60,737 nt of DNA from JAEUMY01 sp031394355 (GTDB lineage: Bacteria; Pseudomonadota; Gammaproteobacteria; Burkholderiales; Usitatibacteraceae): positions 1 to 60,737 of the forward strand of contig JANNSU010000078.1 of assembly GCA_031394355.1 (NCBI GenBank), written 5' to 3'. Under the pieces are notes generated by a model. That model was given only the letters and a program-made list of their open reading frames with translations. It was not told the DNA's origin and did not search any database. The position numbers were made by a program, and so were the translations under genes. Position 1 is the stretch's first letter; each line of letters starts with the position of its first letter. Shown here one piece after another: positions 43,828-51,466 of this stretch.

Positions 43828-44439
43828 TCAGGCCAGTCTGGCTTTGACGGTGTTGACCGCCTTGGTGGCCTGCTTCATGCCTTGGCGCGCTGCACTCTTG
43901 GCAGTCTTCTTTGCCGCTGCAGTCACTTTTGACATCGTGGATGTTGCCTTGGGTGCCGGCTTCGCCTTGCGTGCGGCCGGCTTGCGGGATGCAGGCTTAC
44001 GGGATGCTGGCGACTTGGCGGCAGACTTTTCAGCCGCCACGAGGCCGCGCACGCTGTCCGACAGCTCCGAGACCTGACGAGTCAGTTCGTCGATATCACG
44101 GGAGGTGAGGACGCCGAGTTTGTTGAGTGAACGATGTACGCGGTCCTGAAAAACCTGGTCCAGCTTGTCGATGGTGCCGCTCGCCTTGCCTACCGATTCC
44201 GTGGCTTGCGCACGTGCGGTTTCGACAGCCTTGCCAGCCATGGCGCGGGTCTTCTGCTCAAGGGCCTGGCCTTGCTTGACCAGCGTCTCGAACACTTTGC
44301 CGCCTTCTTCCTGCGCCTTGGCGAATGCACCGAGGCCGGCCAGCCAGATCTTCTGTGCGGAGTCCATCACCTGCTTGGTGAGCACTTCGCTCGATGCGTT
44401 CGCGATTTTCGGTGTGGTTTTCTTGAGACGCTTGGCCAT
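43828..44439 (-). CDS. Phasin-like granule-associated protein 2 with a histone-like tail
   Basis: 203 residues from the ATG at 44439 (AGGAG upstream). The family core MDSAQKIWLAGLGAFAKAQE is followed by a coiled helix (VFETLVKQGQALEQKTRAMAGK...) and a C-terminal ~60 residues of Ala/Lys/Pro repeats (ASRKPASRKPAARKAKPAPK) like the PhaF tail, which in Pseudomonas binds DNA and segregates granules between daughter cells. Parallels phasin 1 of 30.7 kb. No phaC nearby, so may dress wax-ester or mixed inclusions. Divergent from fadD. Confidence 0.88.
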   Translation of the reverse strand: MAKRLKKTTPKIANASSEVLTKQVMDSAQKIWLAGLGAFAKAQEEGGKVFETLVKQGQALEQKTRAMAGKAVETARAQATESVGKASGTIDKLDQVFQDRVHRSLNKLGVLTSRDIDELTRQVSELSDSVRGLVAAEKSAAKSPASRKPASRKPAARKAKPAPKATSTMSKVTAAAKKTAKSAARQGMKQATKAVNTVKARLA

Positions 44440-44634
44440 GGTGGACTCCTGTTGTCGGCGGCAAATCATTGCGGGAATGGTCGCACTGTAGCCGCGACAA
44501 TTAGAGCATTCACACTAGAACCCATCCGGGGTACTCGGCACCGTCGAGTCTGCCCAATCCCCGCTGGCTGCGTTACCATTCGGAGACAGGTCCTTGATGG
44601 CCTGACGACCACATAAAGAGGAGAGTATCCGGCG

Positions 44635-46302
44635 ATGGAACGCATTTGGCTTAAATCCTATCCGCAAGGCGTGCCCGCCGACATCGATACGTCGGCGTTC
44701 ACATCCATCAAGGACATGCTGGCCAAGAGCTGTGCGAAGTACGCATCGCGGCCCGCATTCACCTGCATGGACAAGTCGATCAGCTTCGCGGAAGTCGATC
44801 GGATGTCGCATCACTTTGCAGCCTACCTGCAGAGCCTGGGGCTGAAGCAGGGCGACAGGGTGGCAGTGATGATGCCAAACATCCTGCAGTATCCCGTTGC
44901 CGTGTTCGGCATCCTGCGAGCCGGGCTCATCGTGGTGAACACGAACCCGCTCTATACCGCACGTGAGCTGGAACATCAGTTGCACGACTCCGGCGCCAAA
45001 GCCGTTGTGATCCTCGAAAACTTTGCAGCGACCCTGGAGCAGGTGATCGGCAAGACGGACGTGAAGCACGTGATCACGACACAGTTGGGGGACCTGCTGG
45101 GTTTTCCCAAGTCGTTTCTCGTCAATTGGGTCATCAAACACAAACGGAAGATGGTGCCTGCCTGGAATATCCCGCAGGCGATTTCGTTCAAGAAGGCGCT
45201 ATCCATCGGCTCGACTGCCACGTACACCCCGCCTGAGCTTACAAGGGAAGACATAGCCTTTCTGCAGTACACCGGCGGCACCACGGGCGTGCCGAAAGGG
45301 GCGATGCTTACCCATGGCAACCTTATCGCGAACCTTCTGCAGGTGGGCAGCTGGACGCTGGGTGAGCTGAAGGAGGGCGAAGAGGTTGTCATTCAACCGT
45401 TGCCGCTTTATCACATCTTCGCGCTCTCCGCGAGTCTCGTCTTCATGAAGCTGGGTGCCGAGAGCGTGCTGATTCCCAACCCGCGCGACATGAATGCCTT
45501 CATTGGCGAATTGAAGAAGCGCCGCTGGAGCGTATTGAACGGGGTCAACACCTTGTTCAACGGATTGCTGAATCACCCTGACTTCAAGGACTGCGAATTT
45601 GGCGGACTGAAGTTGACTCTAGGTGGCGGCATGGCGGTGCAGCGCGCCGTGGCAGAACAGTGGAAGCAGGTGACCGGCTGTACGCTCATCGAGGCCTATG
45701 GCCTCACCGAAACGTCGCCCGGTGCAGTGATCAACCCCATCACGCTCGAAGCATTCAACGGCTGCATCGGTCTGCCGCTGCCTTCCACAACCATCACCAT
45801 TCGCGATGACGATGAGAAGATACTGGCCGTTGGAGAAACAGGCGAAATCTGCATCGAAGGCCCACAGGTCATGCTCGGCTATTGGCAGCGTCCGGATGAG
45901 ACCGCGAAGGTGATGACGAAAGATGGCGCGTTCAAGTCCGGCGATATCGGTTTCATGAACCCGGATGGATTCGTCAAGATCGTGGACCGCAAGAAAGACA
46001 TGATCCTGGTGTCGGGGTTCAACGTCTATCCCAACGAGATCGAGGATGTGATCGCGGCCTGCCCCGGTGTACTGGAAGTCTGCGCTGTCGCCGCCAACGA
46101 CGAAAAGTCTGGCGAAGTGGTGCGCGTGGTCATCGTCAAGAAGGATCCAGCCCTCACCAAGGAGCGGGTGTTAGAGCACTGCAAGGCGAACCTCACTGGC
46201 TACAAGGTGCCCAAGATCGTCGAGTTCTGGAAGGAGTTGCCCAAGACCAATGTGGGCAAGGTGCTGCGACGCGAGGTGAAGAACACTAAGGGGCCGGATT
46301 AA
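44635..46302 (+). CDS. fadD: Long-chain fatty-acid-CoA ligase
   Basis: 555 residues. ATP/AMP-binding signature YTGGTTGVPKGA (~212-223), YGLTETSPGAV, and the FACS motif NPDGFVKIVDRKKDMILVSGFNVYPNEIEDVI. MERIWLKSYPQGVPADID is the typical FadD start. Activates free fatty acids to acyl-CoA with ATP. Ribosome binding site GAGGAGAG. Divergent from phasin 2 over a 195-base gap, and upstream of convergent alcohol-oxidation genes. Closes the cycle between stored lipid breakdown and re-synthesis. Confidence 0.95.
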   Translation: MERIWLKSYPQGVPADIDTSAFTSIKDMLAKSCAKYASRPAFTCMDKSISFAEVDRMSHHFAAYLQSLGLKQGDRVAVMMPNILQYPVAVFGILRAGLIVVNTNPLYTARELEHQLHDSGAKAVVILENFAATLEQVIGKTDVKHVITTQLGDLLGFPKSFLVNWVIKHKRKMVPAWNIPQAISFKKALSIGSTATYTPPELTREDIAFLQYTGGTTGVPKGAMLTHGNLIANLLQVGSWTLGELKEGEEVVIQPLPLYHIFALSASLVFMKLGAESVLIPNPRDMNAFIGELKKRRWSVLNGVNTLFNGLLNHPDFKDCEFGGLKLTLGGGMAVQRAVAEQWKQVTGCTLIEAYGLTETSPGAVINPITLEAFNGCIGLPLPSTTITIRDDDEKILAVGETGEICIEGPQVMLGYWQRPDETAKVMTKDGAFKSGDIGFMNPDGFVKIVDRKKDMILVSGFNVYPNEIEDVIAACPGVLEVCAVAANDEKSGEVVRVVIVKKDPALTKERVLEHCKANLTGYKVPKIVEFWKELPKTNVGKVLRREVKNTKGPD

Positions 46303-46326
46303 CCCGGTAGCCAAATGCCCGGCGCG

Positions 46327-46362
46327 GATGAACGCAGATGACTCTGTCTATCGGCGTTCATC
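46327..46362. repeat. Short extragenic inverted repeat (GATGAACGC type)
   Basis: GATGAACGC (46327-46335) is inverted as GCGTTCATC (46354-46362) with an 18-base loop. The sequence family GCGGATGAACGCAGATG with inverse GCGTTCATC is a widespread extragenic repeat in bacterial genomes. It lies between convergent fadD and GMC oxidoreductase genes, close to the palindrome at 46389, and may act as a transcription end. Confidence 0.5.
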
Positions 46363-46388
46363 GGCGTCAAGTTGTGGACCTGATTGTT

Positions 46389-46400
46389 GCGAATATTCGC
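46389..46400. repeat. GCGAATATTCGC palindrome, copy 9
   Basis: Intergenic copy ending one base before the stop of the GMC oxidoreductase, between convergent fadD and GMC genes. Confidence 0.95.
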
Positions 46401-46401
46401 A

Positions 46402-48018
46402 TTACCCCACCAACGGCTTCCGCTGGCTGACCAGCGCCTCCGCCAGCCGCGTCGCATTGCGCGCAACCATGCCGTAGATGGATAGCTGCGGGTTCGCACC
46501 AATACTGGTGGGGAACGCGGAGCCATCGAACACCCAGACGTTTTCCAGTTGGTGGTAACGCCCATCGCCGCGCACGACCGAGCGCTTCTCGTCGGAGCCC
46601 ATGCCGCAGCCGCCCATGACATGCGCCGATACGACACGGCATTCCAGCGGCTTCATCGCGAGATCGGCGATGTGTTGCTTGGCCTCGGACCATGACCTCA
46701 TCGGTTTGCCCTTTTCGTGCATGGGCGTCACCACCTTGGCACCAGCCGCGAACTGAATCTCGGCCATGGTGAAGAACGCGCGGCGCATGCCATCCCAGAC
46801 GTAGTCCGAGATGGGGTAGTCCAGCAGCGCACTGCCGTCCTGGCGCAGTGTCACCGTGCCGCCGATGCTTTCTGGGTGAAAGCCGTCGCGCAGCAGCGCC
46901 AGCACGACCTGCAAGTGGGGCAAACGGCGCATCCAGGTCGAGTGTGCTTCACCAAATCCTTGCAGCGTGATACCTGCGAGGATCGGGTGCACGGGCGGCG
47001 CCTCCAGCTTGTAGCCGATAGGGCCATCCAGCGGCAGCGTGTCCAGGAAGTGGTCGGAAAAGATGGTCTGCGGGGCACCGTTGTAGCCTTGAACCTTGCT
47101 GTCCATCAACGCAGCTGACACATTGACCGGATGCAGAAAAGTACGCTTTCCAAGGGTGCCATGCGGGTTCGGTGCCTTGCTGCGCAGAAGCAGGGCCGGG
47201 GTGTTGATGGCGCCACCCGCCATCACGAAGTGGCGTGCGCGTACGGTGACCTTGATGCCGGTTGGATGTATGCCTGCCTCGTCGAGTGCCACGGCCTCCA
47301 GTGCGACGGCCTTGTCGTGGGAGAACAGGAGTTTCTCGACCCGAACGCGATGCAGCAGTCTGGCGCCCAGATCCAGCGAGGCGGGGACAGTGGTGACGAG
47401 CATGGACTGCTTGGCATTGGTCGGGCATCCGATGCCGCAATAGCCGAGGTTCCAGCAGCCTTTCACGTTGCGCTGGATGGCGGCGGCGGGAATCTTCAAT
47501 GCTTCACAACCACGGCGAAGGATATCGTTGTTCTCGTTGGGTGCGACTGACCAGGGTGAGATGGAAAGTCGCTCCTCCATGCGTGCAAACCATGGCGCCA
47601 GTGCGCCTTGCGAATAGTCGCGAAGACCCCATTGGTCCTGCCAATGCTGCAATGTTGCTTCAGGCGTGCGGAAACTGGAGGTCCAATTCACCGTCGTGCT
47701 GCCGCCAACGCTGCGGCCCTGCAGGATGGTGATGGCCTTGTCCTTGGTCTGACGTCCCGCGGACTCCTGATAGAGCTGGGGATAGGCGTCGCGTTCCTGC
47801 ATGCGGAAGTCCGACGAACTTTTCAGCGGACCTTCCTCGATCATGATCACCTTGAGTCCGGCTGCACTGAGGATTTCTGCAGCGGTCCCGCCGCCTGCGC
47901 CAGTGCCCACGATGACGATGTCTGCCTCGAGCGCGAGATCAGCCTTGAGCGTTGCGCCGTTCTGCACGGACCAGCCGCGGTCCAGACCGAGGCGGATGGG
48001 ATCAGGGAGTTTGGACAC
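46402..48018 (-). CDS. GMC-family FAD oxidoreductase (long-chain alcohol oxidase-like)
   Basis: 538 residues from a GTG at 48018, which shares one base with the TAG of the preceding gene. FAD-binding VIVGTGAGGGTAAEIL (38-50), ILQGRSVGGSTTVNW, then RHFVMAGGAINTPALLLRS, catalytic-region SAHVMGGCGMGSDEKRSVV and C-terminal VWVFDGSAFPTSIGANPQLSIYGMVARN. The last blocks are typical of the fatty/long-chain alcohol oxidase branch. No signal peptide of its own. A longer frame extending upstream of 48018 overlaps the partner gene and is not used. Oxidises alcohol to aldehyde, handing to the ALDH upstream in the same operon. Confidence 0.85.
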   Translation of the reverse strand: MSKLPDPIRLGLDRGWSVQNGATLKADLALEADIVIVGTGAGGGTAAEILSAAGLKVIMIEEGPLKSSSDFRMQERDAYPQLYQESAGRQTKDKAITILQGRSVGGSTTVNWTSSFRTPEATLQHWQDQWGLRDYSQGALAPWFARMEERLSISPWSVAPNENNDILRRGCEALKIPAAAIQRNVKGCWNLGYCGIGCPTNAKQSMLVTTVPASLDLGARLLHRVRVEKLLFSHDKAVALEAVALDEAGIHPTGIKVTVRARHFVMAGGAINTPALLLRSKAPNPHGTLGKRTFLHPVNVSAALMDSKVQGYNGAPQTIFSDHFLDTLPLDGPIGYKLEAPPVHPILAGITLQGFGEAHSTWMRRLPHLQVVLALLRDGFHPESIGGTVTLRQDGSALLDYPISDYVWDGMRRAFFTMAEIQFAAGAKVVTPMHEKGKPMRSWSEAKQHIADLAMKPLECRVVSAHVMGGCGMGSDEKRSVVRGDGRYHQLENVWVFDGSAFPTSIGANPQLSIYGMVARNATRLAEALVSQRKPLVG

Positions 48019-48545
48019 TAGAGTATTTCCCCCGAGCGGGCCGGAAGGGCATAACCCATCGCAGGCCATGCAAGCGGATTGCCGAACCAGCAGGCCTGCA
48101 TGAGTTGTTTCAATGCCTGATAGCCTGCGCGAAGCAGCACAAATCGACTCGCCTGCCACTTCAGCAGGAAGGCACGGATATCCGCCTCGCTGGCCTCGGG
48201 CCACGACTTCCACACGCCGGCAACCAACGCACGGGATGGCGAAAAGGTGAGCAGACCCAGCAGTTGCTTCACCTCCGCCTGAATGGAAAGTGGCATGCCA
48301 GCGAGTCCACGGTCGAAGGCCTCAACGACCTCATTCAGCGCGACTTGGCGCTGTGCGGTCTCATTCGGCAACATGCCTGCGAGGATCACCGGCGCCAGCG
48401 CGCGGATCAGCCCCGCTTCGGCGGCGTTCAGTGCACGCATGCCTTGCGCGGGCGTGTCGGGCTCGTGATTGAGCCAGGCTGCAGCGCCCAGCACGACAGC
48501 GCCAGTCACGCCGACCTGCAGGAAGCGGCGGCGGCTAATTTTCAA
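48018..48545 (-). CDS. Tat-signal small subunit, gluconate-2-dehydrogenase-subunit-3-like
   Basis: 175 residues. Twin-arginine signal SRRRFLQVG with a hydrophobic stretch (VTGAVVLGAAAWL) marks export by the Tat pathway. The mature part is helical (LNAAEAGLIRALAPVILAGM... PSRALVAGVWKSWPEASEADIRAFL). The spacing to the GMC gene (1-base overlap) and the known behaviour of such subunits suggest it carries the FAD-loaded GMC partner across the membrane. Function inferred from context. Confidence 0.75.
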   Translation of the reverse strand: MKISRRRFLQVGVTGAVVLGAAAWLNHEPDTPAQGMRALNAAEAGLIRALAPVILAGMLPNETAQRQVALNEVVEAFDRGLAGMPLSIQAEVKQLLGLLTFSPSRALVAGVWKSWPEASEADIRAFLLKWQASRFVLLRAGYQALKQLMQACWFGNPLAWPAMGYALPARSGEIL

Positions 48546-48551
48546 GGCGCT

Positions 48552-49973
48552 TCACCGAGAAAGCAGCCGGACCAGCGTCTCGAAGCGCTTGCCGTAGGGC
48601 GGATGGAACAATTTCAGGCCATTGAACCGGCTTTGCCTGAACACGGGCTTCAGTTTGGAGAAGGTATCGAAGCCAAACTTGCCGTGATAGTGGCCCATGC
48701 CGCTGGGGCCGACGCCACCGAAGGGCAACGACTCCTGAGATATGTGCATCAGGGTTTCGTTCACGCTCACGCCGCCCGAAACGGTCTGGTCCAGCACGGT
48801 CTCGACAGTGGTTTCATCGTTGCTGAACACGTACAACGCAAGCGGTCGTGGTCGTGCGTTCACGTATCGAATTGCCTCGGGCAGTGAAGCGTAGGGAATG
48901 ATCGGCAGGATGGGGCCGAATATTTCCTCTTGCATCAGGCGGCAGTGATCCGGTGCGTTCTGCACGATCGTAGGCTCGACCTTGGCGGGGTCGCGTGGGC
49001 TTGTACTGTCTGACAGGGGGCGAATATTCGCACCAGCGGCCTTCGCTTCCTCTAACCAGGTCGCAAGCCGCGCACGATGCCGCTCGTTCACGATGGCAGA
49101 GTAGTCATCGCCAAGGCCGGGGTAGCGCGTGGCGACGTAGTGCCGTGCCGCCTCGATGAAGCTGTTTTCTTTTCCGGCTGGCAGCAGCACATAGTCCGGC
49201 GCGATGCAGGTCTGTCCGGCATTGAGGCACTTTCCGAAGAGGATGCGCTCTGCGGCGAGGTCAATCGGAAAGTCATCCGCGATGATGACGGGCGACTTGC
49301 CACCCAGTTCAAGTGTGACCGGGACCAGGTTGTCTGCCGCGCTCCGCATGACTTCGCGGCCCACCACGGTGGAGCCGGTGAAGAGCAAGTGATCGAACGC
49401 CAAGCGTGAGAATGCGCGACCGGTTTCCGGGCCGCCGTTGATGACGACGATGTCACCTTCCGGAAAGGCCCTTGTGATGAGGCTGGCGAAAAGCTCGCCA
49501 GTTGCAGGCGTGAATTCAGACATCTTGATCATCACGCGATTGCCTGCAGCCAAGGCGCTGGCCAGCGGCGCCACGGCCAGCAGCAGGGGATAGTTCCACG
49601 GCACGATGATGCCCACCACGCCCAGCGGTTGTGGCCGCAGCTCGATGCGTGCCGGCATGAACCAGAGTGATGCAAAGCTGCGCTTCGGACGCATCCAGCG
49701 CTTCAGGTGGCTGCGGTTGTGGCTGATTCCATCGAGAGAAGGGAAGATTTCAAGCAACTGCGTCTCATGCGTTGAACGATGGCCAAAGTCGCGGCTGATC
49801 GCCGCCGCCAGCTGAGCGGCGTTGTCCTGAACCAGAGCCTTGAGCCGATCCAGTCGTGCCTTGCGCTCGTCAGCGGTTGCCGTGGCAGAGCTAGAAGCCA
49901 GCTGACGCAGGCGGGTCAAATGCGCTTCCAGGATCGAAACCGGAATTTCTGCAGGCGGTGTGTTGAGATTCAA
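48552..49973 (-). CDS. Aldehyde dehydrogenase (coniferyl/long-chain aldehyde type)
   Basis: 473 residues if the TTG at 49973 is the start (MNLNTPPAEIPVSILEAHL); a longer upstream frame has no family similarity. NAD(P)-dependent: WNYPLLLAVAPLASALAAGN, ELGGKSPVI (catalytic Glu), NAGQTCIAPDYV (catalytic Cys256), GPILPIIPY and ESLPFGGVGPSGMGHYHGKFGFDTF. This branch (~475 residues) includes coniferyl aldehyde dehydrogenases and fatty aldehyde dehydrogenases. Oxidises the aldehyde made by the GMC oxidase to a fatty acid for FadD. A perfect palindrome at 49020-49031 encodes ANIR. Confidence 0.88.
   Translation of the reverse strand: MNLNTPPAEIPVSILEAHLTRLRQLASSSATATADERKARLDRLKALVQDNAAQLAAAISRDFGHRSTHETQLLEIFPSLDGISHNRSHLKRWMRPKRSFASLWFMPARIELRPQPLGVVGIIVPWNYPLLLAVAPLASALAAGNRVMIKMSEFTPATGELFASLITRAFPEGDIVVINGGPETGRAFSRLAFDHLLFTGSTVVGREVMRSAADNLVPVTLELGGKSPVIIADDFPIDLAAERILFGKCLNAGQTCIAPDYVLLPAGKENSFIEAARHYVATRYPGLGDDYSAIVNERHRARLATWLEEAKAAGANIRPLSDSTSPRDPAKVEPTIVQNAPDHCRLMQEEIFGPILPIIPYASLPEAIRYVNARPRPLALYVFSNDETTVETVLDQTVSGGVSVNETLMHISQESLPFGGVGPSGMGHYHGKFGFDTFSKLKPVFRQSRFNGLKLFHPPYGKRFETLVRLLSR
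49020..49031. repeat. GCGAATATTCGC palindrome, copy 10
   Basis: Perfect copy inside the aldehyde dehydrogenase gene (minus strand), read as Ala-Asn-Ile-Arg. Confidence 0.95.
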
Positions 49974-50157
49974 GGCTGGGGGTCCAATCTGGTTCAGGGA
50001 AGCAGCAAGAAGGGTAGTGAAAGCACGTAGAGCAAAGCCTCTAAAGGCTGCTGCGGTGCAGCATGAGGCGAAGTACGCCGCGCCAGCAATCCGATGACAA
50101 TGGTATCGCGAGCCCCATGATGAGCACGTCAAAAACCCCTCAATGGGAAAGGTGAAG

Positions 50158-50850
50158 ATGAATCAGGAGTTGGTCCGCCCGCACCTCGATACGCTAAGGC
50201 AACTCCGCGGCCAGCCGCTGACGGATGCAGCACTTGCCCGCCGACTCGAGGAAGTGAAGCGTTGGCAGCACGCACGGCTCGTGCAAACCTATGCCGATCT
50301 TTCGGCCGATGCGCGGTATGGTCCTGCCGCGGCATTCTTCCTGAACGAGCTTTACGGCACCAAAGACTTTTCCAAGCGCGATGAGGAAATGCTGCGAATC
50401 TATCCGACACTCATGAAGCTGCTGCCGATTTCAACGGTTGAAACCGTGGACCTTGCTCTGGCGCTTGATGCACTCGCGGAGGCCTTTGATCAGGACATGG
50501 CCAAGGCGCTGTCGGGGACGGCACCGATCACTGTTGCGGTGTACTCGGCGGCATTTCGCGAGGTCGGTCGTGAGGCCGATCGCCGCCGCCAAGTGGAGCT
50601 GATGAGCGAAGTGGGGCGCCGCCTGGATCGCATGGTGAAGAAGCCGCTGATCGTGACCGCGCTACGCATGTTGCGAAAGCCGGCGCACATGGCCGGGCTG
50701 GGCGAACTGTATGAATTTCTTGATCACGGCTTCCAGGCGTTCCGCCAGATGGCAGGTGCTGAGGAATTCCTCGCCACCATCGTGCGCCGCGAATCCGCGA
50801 TCATGACCCGAATATTCGCAGGCCACTCTGCGCCATTTGACGTCGCCTGA
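50158..50850 (+). CDS. Conserved hypothetical protein (FFLNELYG motif family)
   Basis: 230 residues, no signal peptide or membrane segment, mostly helical. The block AAFFLNELYGTKDFSKRDEEMLRIYPTLMKLLP is one I recognise as recurring in proteobacterial proteins without assigned function. Preferred ATG at 50158 has GGTGAAG upstream; another ATG lies at 50143. Divergent from the ALDH operon and convergent with the PHA-system gene. A one-mismatch palindrome (50808-50819) encodes RIFA near the end. Confidence 0.7.
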   Translation: MNQELVRPHLDTLRQLRGQPLTDAALARRLEEVKRWQHARLVQTYADLSADARYGPAAAFFLNELYGTKDFSKRDEEMLRIYPTLMKLLPISTVETVDLALALDALAEAFDQDMAKALSGTAPITVAVYSAAFREVGREADRRRQVELMSEVGRRLDRMVKKPLIVTALRMLRKPAHMAGLGELYEFLDHGFQAFRQMAGAEEFLATIVRRESAIMTRIFAGHSAPFDVA

Positions 50851-50865
50851 ACAACCCATCCGGAT

Positions 50866-51288
50866 TCAGGCCTTCTTTTTGGTGGCGGGCTTCGGTGCAG
50901 CCTTCGCAGTGGCCTTCGGTTGAGCCTTCGCGGCCACCTTGGGGGTTGGCTTGACGGCTGGCTTGGCTGTGGCCTTGGCCGCAGGTACCTTCGCCGGCTT
51001 TTCTGCCTTCGCATCTGCCAGCACCTTGTCCAGCTGCTCGTGCACAGCGCGCTCTATCGGGCCCTTCATGACCTTCAACAGGAACCCCAGTGTCACGGCC
51101 AGATGCATGTCGTGATCTGACACCGTAAGCTTGCCATTCACGCCAGGCCGGTCAAAGTGCAGGGTGTTGCCGGTCCATTCCCCGGACAGATTGAACTGCT
51201 TTCCCAGCTTGTCAGCCATCTTTTCGGCTGCGTCGCGGGCACCCTTGATGCCGAGGTGGTGGGCCCGCTTCAACTCGATATCTGCCAT
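50866..51288 (-). CDS. Polyhydroxyalkanoic acid system family protein
   Basis: 140 residues. The first ~90 residues (IELKRAHHLGIKGARDAAEK, LSGEWTGNTLHFDRPGVNGKLTV, LAVTLGFLLKVMKGPIERAV) fit the PHA granule-region family of small proteins found with PHA genes. The last ~50 residues are Ala/Lys/Pro repeats (AKATAKPAVKPTPKVAAKAQ), like the tails of the phasins. Its role in the family is not established; a granule-associated function is inferred. Another sign that this chromosome region is devoted to inclusions. Confidence 0.85.
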   Translation of the reverse strand: MADIELKRAHHLGIKGARDAAEKMADKLGKQFNLSGEWTGNTLHFDRPGVNGKLTVSDHDMHLAVTLGFLLKVMKGPIERAVHEQLDKVLADAKAEKPAKVPAAKATAKPAVKPTPKVAAKAQPKATAKAAPKPATKKKA

Positions 51289-51466
51289 GGTTTTCTCCGG
51301 ATTGTTGTTCTGATGTGCGTTGGATTATGTCATGGTCATGAGTCGCTGATGGCTGCCAATCCCGCTCGCGATCTTTGCCATTCATCCATCCTGACGGGCT
51401 TTCGTCGCATTCGGTTGCGGTGTCGCATGGGCATCGGTAACCTCCGGTCATTCCTGTAGAGGTGTC

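Noticed and set aside
47610..47621. GCGAATAGTCGC in the GMC gene as another palindrome copy
   Set aside because: It matches 11 of 12 bases but breaks the central GAATATTC octamer, which all other copies keep, so it is not counted.
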